Positions 24,699-32,687 of a DNA stretch of 33,241 bases are shown in pieces. The notes beneath the pieces were generated by a model. The model ran no database searches, had not been told where the DNA came from, and saw nothing but the letters and a program-made list of their open reading frames with translations. Source of the DNA: an uncultured Coriobacteriaceae bacterium (lineage in GTDB: Bacteria > Actinomycetota > Coriobacteriia > Coriobacteriales > Atopobiaceae). A program made the position numbers and the translations under genes. The DNA is taken from contig CADCPM010000008.1 in assembly GCA_902803315.1 (NCBI GenBank), forward strand, positions 1 through 33,241. Direction: 5' to 3'. The stretch's first letter is position 1. Every line of letters starts with the position of its first letter.

Positions 24699-26060
24699 AT
24701 GGGTGTGAAGGGTGTATTGGCGGCTACCGCAGGTAAGGCAGTGCACGCCGTGTTGCATGGCGTCATGCGACGCGACGCTTCGCAGCTTCCCGGTCGCGTA
24801 TGCTTGGCCATAGACCCTCAGGCGGTTGCCCATCTGCGGCGCAAAGCCCAACAGGGAAGCGTGGTGGTGTGTGGCACCAACGGCAAGACGACCACGACCA
24901 ATCTTGTTGCCTCGGCTTTGGAATCATCTGGGAAGCGGGTCCTGTGCAATCGCGCGGGCGCGAACATGCTGGCAGGAGTGACGTCGGCCCTGCTTGCTCG
25001 GGGCAAGTCGGATTGGGCCGTTCTGGAGGTCGACGAGCTTTCGTGTGCTCGCGTGCTGCCGCAGCTTGAGCCCACCTATCTCGTGCTCCTCAACCTGTTC
25101 CGCGATCAGCTCGATCGCAGCGGAGAGATAGACCACGTGCAGGACGTTCTTGTGGAGTCTCTTACCGCCTCGCCAAAGACGGTCCTTGTCGTTTGTGCGG
25201 ACGACCCGCTGAGCTGGTCCGTTGCTCTGCGTGCCAGGGAAAGAGGCACACGGGTGCTCTCGTTTGGCGTGCAAGATGGTTTGGACACAATACGTGACCG
25301 CGTTCCAGAGGCACGGTTTTGTCAGGCATGTGGAGAGGAGCTCGTGTATGCGAGCAGGACCTATGCGCAGTTGGGTGACTATCATTGCCCGTCCTGTGGC
25401 TTTGCCCGTCCGCGTCTGGACTTCTTCGCAACCGATGTGAGCGTGGAGTCCTCGGGTGTGCGGCTTACGGTAGCGCGTGATGTACCTGAGCATCCGTGGC
25501 GAGTGACGCTCGAATCTTCGCTCTCTGGCGCCTATATGGCATATAACCTTACGGCGGTAGCTGCGATCTCACAGCTGGTGGGCATTGCCGCGGAAGACCT
25601 GCGGCAGGCGGTGGAGGTGGCGCAGCCCCACAACGGAAGGCAGGAGCGCTTTGTGGTACAAAACCGCAACGTACTGCTTAACCTGGCAAAGAATCCCACG
25701 GGCATGAACCAGAACATTGCCTTGCTACATGGCGATCAGCGGCAAAAGGTCGTGTTCGTGGTGGTGAACGACAACCCCAACGACGGCTGCGACGTATCGT
25801 GGATTTGGGACGTGGACTTCGAGCTGCTTGGTGGGCGTACGGATGTGGCTCGCGTGATGTGCGGGGGAATCCGAGCGAACGATCTCTTGGTGCGGCTCAA
25901 GTATGCCGAGATTGACGCCACGTTTGCCAGTGATGTAGGCGATGCGTTGAGCCAGGTGGCGCAATTGCCCGACGAATATGTGCTCTATGTGCTCACCAAC
26001 TACTCGGCGCTTGCGCCTGCGGAGGAAGAGCTCGGTCGATTGGCGGAATCCAATGAATAG
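24699..26060 (+). CDS. murT: Lipid II isoglutaminyl synthase, MurT subunit
   Basis: With GatD it amidates the alpha-carboxyl of D-glutamate in lipid II, at the cytoplasmic face of the membrane, using ATP and glutamine. The 453 residues have the Mur ligase ATP loop CGTNGKTTTTN (58-68), the strand WAVLEVDELSCARVLPQLEP, a four-cysteine zinc ribbon (C208, C211, C230, C233) peculiar to MurT, and the C-terminal DUF1727-type domain with NPTGMNQNI and NDNPNDGCDVSWIWDVDFE. The ATG at 24699 was chosen because GGGAGG lies 6 bases before it; ATG 24669 is possible. It overlaps gatD by 8 bases. Confidence 0.95.
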   Translation: MGVKGVLAATAGKAVHAVLHGVMRRDASQLPGRVCLAIDPQAVAHLRRKAQQGSVVVCGTNGKTTTTNLVASALESSGKRVLCNRAGANMLAGVTSALLARGKSDWAVLEVDELSCARVLPQLEPTYLVLLNLFRDQLDRSGEIDHVQDVLVESLTASPKTVLVVCADDPLSWSVALRARERGTRVLSFGVQDGLDTIRDRVPEARFCQACGEELVYASRTYAQLGDYHCPSCGFARPRLDFFATDVSVESSGVRLTVARDVPEHPWRVTLESSLSGAYMAYNLTAVAAISQLVGIAAEDLRQAVEVAQPHNGRQERFVVQNRNVLLNLAKNPTGMNQNIALLHGDQRQKVVFVVVNDNPNDGCDVSWIWDVDFELLGGRTDVARVMCGGIRANDLLVRLKYAEIDATFASDVGDALSQVAQLPDEYVLYVLTNYSALAPAEEELGRLAESNE

Positions 26061-26808
26061 CGTTGGGAATGGTAACCATCAAAAGAACCATCGCGGCTTA
26101 CGCATTGCGCACCTCTATCCGGAGCTGCTCAACCTCTATGGTGACTCGGGGAACATACTGGTGCTCCGCAAGCGATTGGAATGGCGGCACCTTGCGTGTG
26201 ACGTGCGCGAAGTGTTCGTGGGCGAGAAGGCCGACCTTTCCAAAGCCGACATCGCATTCATTGGCGGCGGATCCGATCGCGACCAAAAGATCGTATGCGA
26301 GAAGCTCTTGGAACAACGCGACGAGCTTTCCGCATTTGTTGAGGACGGTGGCGTGCTTCTGGCGGTTTGCGGCGGGTATCAGCTGCTTGGGCACAGCTAT
26401 TCAATGGGCGATGAGGAAGTCCGCGGTCTTTCTCTGGTGGATTTCTACACCGACAGAGGCTCTCCGCGCCTCATTGGCAACATAGGCGTTCAGAGTCGAA
26501 TCGCGTCCGAGCCGATCGTGGGGTTTGAGAACCACGGCGGTCGCACGCATCTTGGCGCGGGTGTCGAACCCATGGGCAGCGTTCTTTTTGGCTATGGCAA
26601 CGACGGCCAAAGCGGGCAAGAGGGCTGCCTGTACAAGAACGTGGTCGGGACCTATGTGCATGGTCCACTGTTGCCCAAGAATCCAGGCGTTGCGGACTAT
26701 CTGCTGCTGCGGGCAATGGAGCGCAGATATGGCATAGACGAGCTCGAGCCGCTGGACGACGAGATAGAGCTGACGGCAAACCACGCTGTCTTTGCAAGGG
26801 GTCAGTAG
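26053..26808 (+). CDS. gatD: Lipid II isoglutaminyl synthase, GatD glutaminase subunit
   Basis: A CobB/CobQ-like glutamine amidotransferase of 251 residues that releases ammonia for MurT. The fold is marked by RIAHLYPELLNLYGDSGNI (17-35), FIGGGSDRDQ, nucleophile C106 in LLAVCGGYQLLG, ENHGGRTHLG and H203 in GTYVHGPLLPKNP. Start: the ATG lies inside murT in the string ATGAATAG, giving an 8-base overlap and translational coupling; the longer open frame upstream is antiparallel noise from murT. The pair is standard for Gram-positive bacteria with amidated peptidoglycan. Confidence 0.95.
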   Translation: MNSVGNGNHQKNHRGLRIAHLYPELLNLYGDSGNILVLRKRLEWRHLACDVREVFVGEKADLSKADIAFIGGGSDRDQKIVCEKLLEQRDELSAFVEDGGVLLAVCGGYQLLGHSYSMGDEEVRGLSLVDFYTDRGSPRLIGNIGVQSRIASEPIVGFENHGGRTHLGAGVEPMGSVLFGYGNDGQSGQEGCLYKNVVGTYVHGPLLPKNPGVADYLLLRAMERRYGIDELEPLDDEIELTANHAVFARGQ

Positions 26809-26828
26809 GTCGCGCAGCGATTTGGAAA

Positions 26829-27060
26829 GGCGCGGGGCGGGACGGGATGACCTCCGCGCGCGCAGTTCGCGCAGCGTTGTTTGAGCACGCGGAGCTCATC
26901 CCGTCCCGCCCCGCGCCTGCCCAAGGAAGCACAGCGCTGTGCGAGCACGGTGACTGCCGACCCTCCCTTGGCTGGCGAAGCGTTGTTTGAGCACGCGGAG
27001 CTCATCCCGTCCCGCCCCGCGCCTGCCCAAGGAAGCGAAGCGCTGTTCGAGCACGAGGAG
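26829..27060. repeat. Foldback and 58-base direct repeats between convergent genes
   Basis: Two identical 58-base units (26873-26930 and 26979-27036, period 106) begin AGCGTTGTTTGAGCACG. Two diverged related units start at about 26932 (AGCGCTGTGCGAGCACG) and 27038 (AAGCGCTGTTCGAGCACG). The first 30-base segment (26829-26858) is the inverse of 26888-26917 with one mismatch, so the first unit also folds back. The block fills the 299-base gap between gatD and the lipoprotein gene; no gene is seen in it. Confidence 0.85.
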
Positions 27061-27107
27061 CCTCTCCCGTCCCGTTCCTCGGCCACTCGAGGTGCCTGGC
27101 AACGAGG

Positions 27108-27950
27108 TCACGAGCCGGCGCCGTCGTCTATAAGTTGCACAGATAGGCTCACATCGCGGCTAGGCATAGCGAAGAAATACACATTCGCGTATTCGGGCGC
27201 ATGCTCAAGCGGCTTGCCGTCCATGAGGATTTGAAGCGAGCCCCCTGCCACCCCAGCGGTAGCAAACGATACGATGTCCCCCTCAGCGGCGCTCTTCGGC
27301 AATGGGGAAATAAGGTCATCGTCTCCTGTGGTGGATATGGCGTAGAGCGGCGTGTTCGTTGCGGTGCGCTCCTGCAGGCGACGGACGAAGGACCAGAGCT
27401 GGGTGTCGCCGACGACGAGGTAGTTCGTCTTGCCCGCCACGAGGTTTCCCTCGCCCTCAAAGCCAAAGCCTACCTGCGTTCCGTCCTGCAGCTTGAAGGA
27501 CACGTGGTGGTAGTTGTCGGTGATGGACATGCCCGATGGGCCGACGACTTGGATGGCCTTCACCATGTCGTATATCTGGGCAATCGTGACGGGGTCGGTA
27601 ACGGTGACGTCGGGGCGCGACCCCATTTGGTCGTAGAGAACGTTGCATTCGGTGGGCACCCTACCTGCTGCCATGTCGGAGACGAGCTTTGCCGCACCTT
27701 CGTCGTTTTGGAACAGCAGAATCGAGCTCTCCTCCAAAAGCGATTTGTTCGAGGACGAGCTGACGTTGGAGGACGAAGTTGTGCCAAGGCTCGATGATGT
27801 ACTAGAGGAACTCGCAGTGCTCGAGGCATTTGAGGAGCTCGAAGCACCAGAGCTGCCTGAGGGGCTCTGACTCGAGCATGAAGTGCAGAGGCTCAGCGCC
27901 AGGATTGCTGTAGCAGCGAGGGCGAATGGGCGATGAGCCGCGCGTTTCAT
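27108..27950 (-). CDS. Serine-rich lipoprotein, function unknown
   Basis: A 280-residue exported protein. Residues 1-27 form a signal peptide (MKRAAHRPFALAATAILALS) ending at cysteines in LCTSC, a loose lipobox, so lipid attachment is probable at the second cysteine. Residues 28-75 are a Ser/Thr-rich linker typical of a cell-wall spacer. The globular part (about 76-280) has alternating strands (VSFKLQDGTQVGFGFEGEGN, TNYLVVGDTQLWSFVRRLQE) and no motif I recognise. The ATG at 27950 follows AAAGGGGA; the longer frame to 28025 is unsupported. Likely a surface substrate-binding or sensing domain. Confidence 0.82.
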   Translation of the reverse strand: MKRAAHRPFALAATAILALSLCTSCSSQSPSGSSGASSSSNASSTASSSSTSSSLGTTSSSNVSSSSNKSLLEESSILLFQNDEGAAKLVSDMAAGRVPTECNVLYDQMGSRPDVTVTDPVTIAQIYDMVKAIQVVGPSGMSITDNYHHVSFKLQDGTQVGFGFEGEGNLVAGKTNYLVVGDTQLWSFVRRLQERTATNTPLYAISTTGDDDLISPLPKSAAEGDIVSFATAGVAGGSLQILMDGKPLEHAPEYANVYFFAMPSRDVSLSVQLIDDGAGS

Positions 27951-28052
27951 GATGGTCCCCTTTCGGATGCTGCGCACACATGCGCTTGCTTTGCCACTAC
28001 CTATAACACGAGCGGAACAGCGCAATTGTCGGCATCGTCCGCAATTTGTCTT

Positions 28053-28640
28053 TTAAACGTTGCCAAGGGTGGGATGCCATTCGGTGGGAATGGTGCCTTG
28101 GCTGCCAGTGGGGTCGAAAGCGTATATGGCACAGTTGCCTATGTATTTGGACCAGTAACTGCCTTGTGAGCCTGGCGTAAGGTACTCCAAGATTCCCTTC
28201 ATGGCTATGGCGTGGGTGGAGACGAGCGTATGGTGCGGAAGCGCAAGGATCTCATCCATGAAGGCACCTGTGCGTGCTACGACCTCATCGAGCTGCTCCA
28301 TGCCTGCTGGAGCGGGGTTGTTGATAAAGTCGCTGAAAAAGGTCACGATTTCGGGCGGGGGACACGTGAGGTCTGCGCCTTCGTAGGGGCCGTAGTCCAT
28401 CTCCAGGAGCCGGTCGTCGGTGTGTATGGTGTTATCCGGCGAGACGATGCGCGCCGTCTGCACCGCACGGCGCGCGGGACTCGAGTACACGCGCTCGAAG
28501 CGGACGTTTGCGCTGCGCAATGCTCTGCCTACCTCCTCGGCCTGCTGGATCCCCGTGGCGTTGAGGGGCTGGTCGCTTCTTCCCTGCAGGGCGTGCGCGC
28601 TGTTGAGCTCGGTTTGCCCGTGTCGGATTACAAAGATCAT
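28053..28640 (-). CDS. Histidine phosphatase (phosphoglycerate mutase-like)
   Basis: A 195-residue phosphatase of the histidine acid branch. The phosphohistidine motif is RHGQTELN (R6, H7, G8), with R54-region YSSPARRAVQTA, E80 in LLEMDYGPYEG as proton donor, and the second catalytic histidine in VSTHAIAMK (H143). The family includes GpmB-like and alpha-ribazole phosphatases; the substrate is open. ATG 28640 was chosen over the adjacent GTG because TATGGAG is then 5 bases away. A TTGACA on the minus strand (28713-28718) lies 22 bases from a TAAACT, too wide for a standard promoter. Confidence 0.92.
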   Translation of the reverse strand: MIFVIRHGQTELNSAHALQGRSDQPLNATGIQQAEEVGRALRSANVRFERVYSSPARRAVQTARIVSPDNTIHTDDRLLEMDYGPYEGADLTCPPPEIVTFFSDFINNPAPAGMEQLDEVVARTGAFMDEILALPHHTLVSTHAIAMKGILEYLTPGSQGSYWSKYIGNCAIYAFDPTGSQGTIPTEWHPTLGNV

Positions 28641-28736
28641 CACGGCTCCATATCGTGCGGTCCCATAGTTGGCCCTCTCGTTTTAGTTTACACGTGGACA
28701 AGTGCTTGAGTTTGTCAACATATGGACTAAGCCCGT

Positions 28737-29027
28737 ATGCCATTCTGGCTTCCCAGCGACTCGCGTCCCCTTCCCGAGTTTTTGGAAATGCCCGCGGCAG
28801 ATATGATCTGCTTCGACTTCTCGGACAACGGATGGCACATTGGCTTTGCTGGTGCCGTTGAGCTTGCGAACCACTATCCCGAGGCACAGCTGCTCACGAT
28901 TCACTGGGGCTGCGTGGACGCGCCGGAGTATTCGCCCTTCAACGGTGACCCACAGAGGCTTGCGGACGCCGTCAAGAATCCGGAGCGAGTACATGCGCTC
29001 GCGCTGGGGGAGGGCCTGTCGCTCTAG
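28737..29027 (+). CDS. Probable C-terminal remnant of an MBL-fold hydrolase
   Basis: A 96-residue frame with a stop codon two codons before its ATG and no ribosome site. Its sequence (PADM-like opening, ICFDFSDNGWHIGFAGAVEL, WGCVDAPEYSPFNGDPQRL, VKNPERVHALALGEG) resembles the C-terminal end of MBL-fold metallohydrolases, where a DAPxxxxFNxDPxxL...NPxR...PGE pattern is common. The metal-binding HxHxDH part is absent. It is therefore probably a decayed gene fragment; the resemblance is from memory of family patterns and is only moderately sure. Confidence 0.5.
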   Translation: MPFWLPSDSRPLPEFLEMPAADMICFDFSDNGWHIGFAGAVELANHYPEAQLLTIHWGCVDAPEYSPFNGDPQRLADAVKNPERVHALALGEGLSL

Positions 29028-29070
29028 TTTCGGGCACTTGTCTTAAGCCTTGTCCTGCGATCCGAATCTT

Positions 29071-29186
29071 GTTGCCCGTACCCCGCGCCCGCGATGCGGC
29101 CCGCATACGGCGACTCACGAAGTGAGCGAGCGAAGCGAGCGCGGAGCCGCATGCGGGCCGCATCGCGGGCGCGGGGTACGGGCAAC
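29071..29186 (+). repeat. Family 1 foldback repeat, copy F (35-base perfect arms)
   Basis: Arms 29071-29105 and 29152-29186 are exactly complementary over 35 bases around a 46-base core CGGCGACTCACGAAGTGAG...GAGCGCGGAGCC. The outer arm GTTGCCCGTACCCCGCGCCC occurs nowhere else in the window. It lies between the MBL remnant and the TetR gene. Confidence 0.9.
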
Positions 29187-29276
29187 AACCGAAACCGGCG
29201 CCTCAAACCCCAAGACGTGATGTCCAAGCGGCCAAGCGAGCACTCATGACGTATACTCTACGTGGGGGTGCTCGCT

Positions 29277-29855
29277 ATGGCTATAGACGTGGAATCGTTG
29301 GTAATAGATGCCTTGCTCAAACTCGTGGAGCAAGATGGCATTGCGTTGGAGAAGATCACGGTCAAGCGGCTGTTGGAGGAGTCTGGCGCCTCAAGGCAGA
29401 CTTTCTATAATCACTTCCTCGACAAGAACGACCTCATTTGCCAAGTGTATGAGCAGCGTATGGTGCCGTCCTTCAACGATGCGCCCAAGGGATTCGCGTA
29501 TCGCGACGAGTTGGCGGCTTCCCTGCGAAAGATGCATGTCCATGGCGAGTTCCTGCGCCAGGCATGCAAGCTGGGAGGTCAGAACAACCTTTGCGACCAT
29601 ATGCTGGAGCGTGCCCGCACCTTTGACCTCGAGTGGCATCAAAGGTTGTGGGGGGACGAGCCGCTTCCCGAGGAGCTTCGTCTTGCGACCTACTACCACG
29701 TCACTGCGTCCGTTCAGATGACCATCGCCTGGATTCTCTCGGGCTTCTCTTCTTCTGAGGAAGAGCTTGCCGATCTTATTACGCACATGCGCGGCATAGG
29801 CATGGAGCGGCTGTTCCAAGGGGCACAGACTCCGGGGAACCCCTATGCGATATAA
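29277..29855 (+). CDS. TetR family transcriptional regulator
   Basis: A 192-residue regulator. The N-terminal helix-turn-helix spans about residues 4-52 (LVIDALLKLVEQDG, ITVKRLLEESGASRQTFYNH, FLDKNDLICQVYEQ). The C-terminal helical domain carries the pattern YYHVTASVQMTIAWILSGFSSSEEELADLI, as in DhaS/TetR_C-type regulators. ATG 29277 has GGGGGTG eight bases upstream. A TATACT at 29252-29257 could be its -10. The unknown gene 42 bases downstream may be cotranscribed and a target. Confidence 0.88.
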   Translation: MAIDVESLVIDALLKLVEQDGIALEKITVKRLLEESGASRQTFYNHFLDKNDLICQVYEQRMVPSFNDAPKGFAYRDELAASLRKMHVHGEFLRQACKLGGQNNLCDHMLERARTFDLEWHQRLWGDEPLPEELRLATYYHVTASVQMTIAWILSGFSSSEEELADLITHMRGIGMERLFQGAQTPGNPYAI

Positions 29856-29897
29856 GAAGCTTTCCGACTCGGGTTTGCAATGACGGAAGAAGACGCT

Positions 29898-30914
29898 ATG
29901 GACCGCGTGATGGTCTACGACATGATCTACGCACTGACGGCCAGGGACGGACGCGAGAAGATCCTGTTTGGCAACAGTGCCGCCGCTGGTCACGAGGCCT
30001 TTGCGCGCAGCATAACGGGAGAGGTCTTTCCCGAGATGTGGTTCGAGCTGCCGCTTTTGGGAGAGCCCTGGTTCGATGTCCATGTGCCCGCGGAGTACTA
30101 CGACGTGGCTGGCAAGCAGGTGAGCTATCCGGGGCAGGGCGGCGTGTATGCTAAGGCGCTCGAATGGTTTGCGGCCCAGCCGGAGCATACCGTTAGGCAA
30201 CTCTTCTTGAGCTACGACTCGTCAACGGGCGACTTGGACCATCCTGCGGTGCAGCTTCTACTTAACGGTCCGGGTACCTCCGTGCCCCATGCGTTCTTGG
30301 AGGCGGTGGACCGCGCGGACCTGTGCGATGCGTATAGCACCTTCGTCGGGCGCTTGCCGTCGTCTTGGTATGCCTGCTATGTTGGCGTGTTTCCCGCTCG
30401 TGTTGGGCGCGAGGGCAGCCCATGGCTGCGCATCGAGTGCTTGGTGGTTTCCGAAGAGCGGAAGAGGGTCTACGCGGAGGATGCGGAGGCGTTGCGGAAG
30501 GACTTGGAGCGCACGGGTCTCTCGTGCGTGAACGACGAGCTCCTGGAGTATATACAGGCGTTTGCCCGTACGAGCTTCGATCTCGAGTTCCAGTTCAACG
30601 TGGACGAGCAAGGTCGCGCACTGCCTATCCTTGGCGTGAGCATGCGCTTTGTCGCCAGCACTTGGACCGACGGGTCGAACATGTTGGAACTCGCTCGCCT
30701 TATGGCGCAGGTGCAGGAGTGGGGCTTGGCCGACGATCGCTGGCATGCATTGGCTCAGACAATTTTCGCAAAGCGCGTGAGTTACAAAGATGAATCGATC
30801 AAGATCTACTGCTTTCCGGCTTTTGTGAAGTTCCGCTGGCGCGAAGGCGAGCTGTTGGATGCGAAGTCGTATCTCCTCATTGGTGCCGACGAGCAGACGC
30901 TTTCTGGCGACTGA
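29898..30914 (+). CDS. Conserved-looking protein of unknown function
   Basis: A 338-residue soluble protein that I do not recognise. It has no signal peptide or membrane segment and no familiar nucleotide or metal motif. It is rich in aromatic residues, with segments such as EMWFELPLLGEPWFDVHVP, VRQLFLSYDSSTGD, SWYACYVGVFPARVGREG, DLEFQFNVDEQGRALPILG and FPAFVKFRWREGELLDAKSY. Alternating strands and a long charged helix (ERKRVYAEDAEALRKDLERT) suggest an alpha/beta fold. GGAAGAAG precedes the ATG at 29898; an ATG at 29880 in the same frame lacks a site. It follows the TetR gene and ends 3 bases before a family 2 hairpin. Confidence 0.75.
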   Translation: MDRVMVYDMIYALTARDGREKILFGNSAAAGHEAFARSITGEVFPEMWFELPLLGEPWFDVHVPAEYYDVAGKQVSYPGQGGVYAKALEWFAAQPEHTVRQLFLSYDSSTGDLDHPAVQLLLNGPGTSVPHAFLEAVDRADLCDAYSTFVGRLPSSWYACYVGVFPARVGREGSPWLRIECLVVSEERKRVYAEDAEALRKDLERTGLSCVNDELLEYIQAFARTSFDLEFQFNVDEQGRALPILGVSMRFVASTWTDGSNMLELARLMAQVQEWGLADDRWHALAQTIFAKRVSYKDESIKIYCFPAFVKFRWREGELLDAKSYLLIGADEQTLSGD

Positions 30915-30916
30915 AT

Positions 30917-30984
30917 CCCAACTAAGGGACAGTCCCCAAGCTGCGATTCCAGAATCGTAACTTGGGGACTGTCCCTTAGTTGGG
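30917..30984 (+). repeat. Family 2 hairpin, double-core form, 24-base perfect arms
   Basis: Arms 30917-30940 and 30961-30984 are exactly complementary and contain GGGACAGTCCCC and its complement. The 20-base loop has its own 6-base stem (CGATTC with GAATCG). The flanks CCCAACTAA are copy-specific. It separates the unknown gene (plus) from the convergent clostripain-like gene. Confidence 0.85.
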
Positions 30985-31008
30985 GCGGGCGTGGGTCGAG
31001 CCTGGCGC

Positions 31009-32547
31009 TTACGCGGCGAACTGGTCGAACCAACCGTAGTCCTTGCCGGTGTCGTATCCTCCGTCATCCATGAAGAAGTTCTCCCAGCCTGACCAATCCT
31101 CATCGAAGTTTTCGTAGTCGAAGGAGCCGTTGGTGTTCTCGGCGCTCACGAACGCCTCGAGCCAGTTGATGTAGTCCTTGTCGATGCCGCATGCCGTGAA
31201 TGCGTCAATGAGCTCGTCGTAGAACTCCGCGTCGCCATAGGGGAGGGTGACGCCGATGCCGGTCATGCCCTGCTCTCCGTCGGTGCAGCCGTAGTGGACG
31301 ATGGCGTTGCTGACGGCGTTTTCCAGCGCCTTGCTTTGGTCGGAGTCGATGGAGGAGGCTACTGCCATGATGTCGGTGACGTAGTAGTCAGACATGGTGA
31401 CGTAGCTCATGTCGTAGTCCCAGGAACCGTATCCACCCATCTCGCCTTGCATGTTGTTGTCGAATTCAGAGGCGCCCGGCCCCATGCCGGACCCAGAGGC
31501 GCCCGGTCCCATGCCGGACCCACCGGATCCAGAGCCACCTGGGAAGCCAACTCGCCCATGCATTTCCGTCTGCTGGCTATAGTTAGTGTTTAGGAGTGCG
31601 TCCTTGTTGGCGTACGCGAAGCTTATCCAAGCGTTATAGAGGTTGTCTGCCTGCGATTCGTCAATGAGCGCAAGTGTGGCGTCTCCGTTTTCGGGGTCTG
31701 CCTTCACAGCCGAGATCATGTCGTCCACGATAGCGCTTCCCAGCTCGGTGGTGGCGATGCCAGGATCCTTTTCCAGCATGGAGAGCCACCTCTGGTAGCT
31801 CCAGCCCACGCCAGGCTCAAAGTCTTCCGAAAGGACCGTGTAGTCGCAGTACGGTGCGAGCACTTTGCACGTCTCCATGCTAGACATCAGGCAGCAGTCC
31901 ATTCCAATGAGGTCGAAGTGGACGTTTGAGTTGTCGTTGAGCGCACTCTGGATTTCGGCGAGGGACAGGGAGGCATAGTCGCTTTGGAATTCGTCGTAGC
32001 CGAATCCGTACACGGGGCCTGCTCCATGGTCCCAAAACAGAAGCATGTAGCGATCGGCTGGGTAGTTTTGCGTGCCCCAGCGAATGAAGTCGGAAAGGGT
32101 GCTGGCAGAGGTCGTGTCAAGCTGTCCTAGACTGTCGTCCACGAGCTCAAGCTTGTTTCCATTCAGGCGATAACGCTGCGTGTGATCGGAGGCGATTCCG
32201 AATTGCTGCCACTGCTTGGTGCCCAACGTCTCTATGAGGACGTTTACGTTTTCGCCCACGTTCGCCTTGAGCATTTCGGCGATGTCGGAGGAGGCCTCGC
32301 CGCCATAGGACTCGAGGTCGGACCCGTTCATGTATACAAGCACAGTTGCGGAGCTCGCGTTCGAACGCTGACCTGTGCGAGCGGGGGCATTGGCGGTCTT
32401 TGTGGAAATGGATGCGCCCTGCAGGGCGTTTGGAGCATCTGTGCTGCCTGCCGTTACTGATGTGGTTGCTGTTGCGCAGCCCGCAAGAGAGGCAACGATT
32501 GCGCAGCCAGCGACAAATGAGGTGATCGAAGTGGTAAAGCGCTTCAT
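31009..32547 (-). CDS. Clostripain-family (C11) cysteine peptidase lipoprotein
   Basis: A 512-residue lipoprotein. The signal peptide (MKRFTTSITSFVAGCAIVAS) ends in the lipobox LAGC with acylated C24. The C11 core follows: VLVYMNGSDLESYGGEASSDI (69-89), catalytic H174 in LFWDHGAG and catalytic C218 in LIGMDCCLMSSMET. C11 enzymes cleave after Arg or Lys and usually self-process. Between about residues 340 and 370 is a Gly/Ser/Met/Pro-rich insert with a duplicated GSGMGPGAS unit, probably flexible. The C-terminus is acidic and aromatic. The ATG follows AAGGAG. It would act on the outer face of the membrane. Confidence 0.9.
   Translation of the reverse strand: MKRFTTSITSFVAGCAIVASLAGCATATTSVTAGSTDAPNALQGASISTKTANAPARTGQRSNASSATVLVYMNGSDLESYGGEASSDIAEMLKANVGENVNVLIETLGTKQWQQFGIASDHTQRYRLNGNKLELVDDSLGQLDTTSASTLSDFIRWGTQNYPADRYMLLFWDHGAGPVYGFGYDEFQSDYASLSLAEIQSALNDNSNVHFDLIGMDCCLMSSMETCKVLAPYCDYTVLSEDFEPGVGWSYQRWLSMLEKDPGIATTELGSAIVDDMISAVKADPENGDATLALIDESQADNLYNAWISFAYANKDALLNTNYSQQTEMHGRVGFPGGSGSGGSGMGPGASGSGMGPGASEFDNNMQGEMGGYGSWDYDMSYVTMSDYYVTDIMAVASSIDSDQSKALENAVSNAIVHYGCTDGEQGMTGIGVTLPYGDAEFYDELIDAFTACGIDKDYINWLEAFVSAENTNGSFDYENFDEDWSGWENFFMDDGGYDTGKDYGWFDQFAA
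31469..31522 (-). repeat. 27-base tandem duplication inside the C11 peptidase gene
   Basis: Two adjacent 27-base units (31469-31495, 31496-31522) differ by one base and encode two copies of a nine-residue Gly/Ser/Met/Pro unit. Slipped-strand expansion is likely, so unit number may vary among strains. Confidence 0.8.
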
Positions 32548-32687
32548 GACTGCTCCTTTTCTTTGGTAATGACTCGTCCTTTAACGCTGGGAACAGATTA
32601 CCGTGAGGCAGTTGGGCACTTCCCCCTCCAAACCATCAGGGTTTTGTCACAAATGTGTCATACTGCATACGGACAGCGGGAGGTGCT

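Noticed and set aside
26873..27036. Possible CRISPR array
   Set aside because: Only two exact 58-base copies with one 48-base gap that itself contains a diverged unit; no third regular repeat and no cas genes.
28685..28718. Minus-strand TTGACA with TAAACT as a promoter for the histidine phosphatase
   Set aside because: The spacer is 22 bases, outside the usual 16-18 range, and no better -10 fits the TTGACA.
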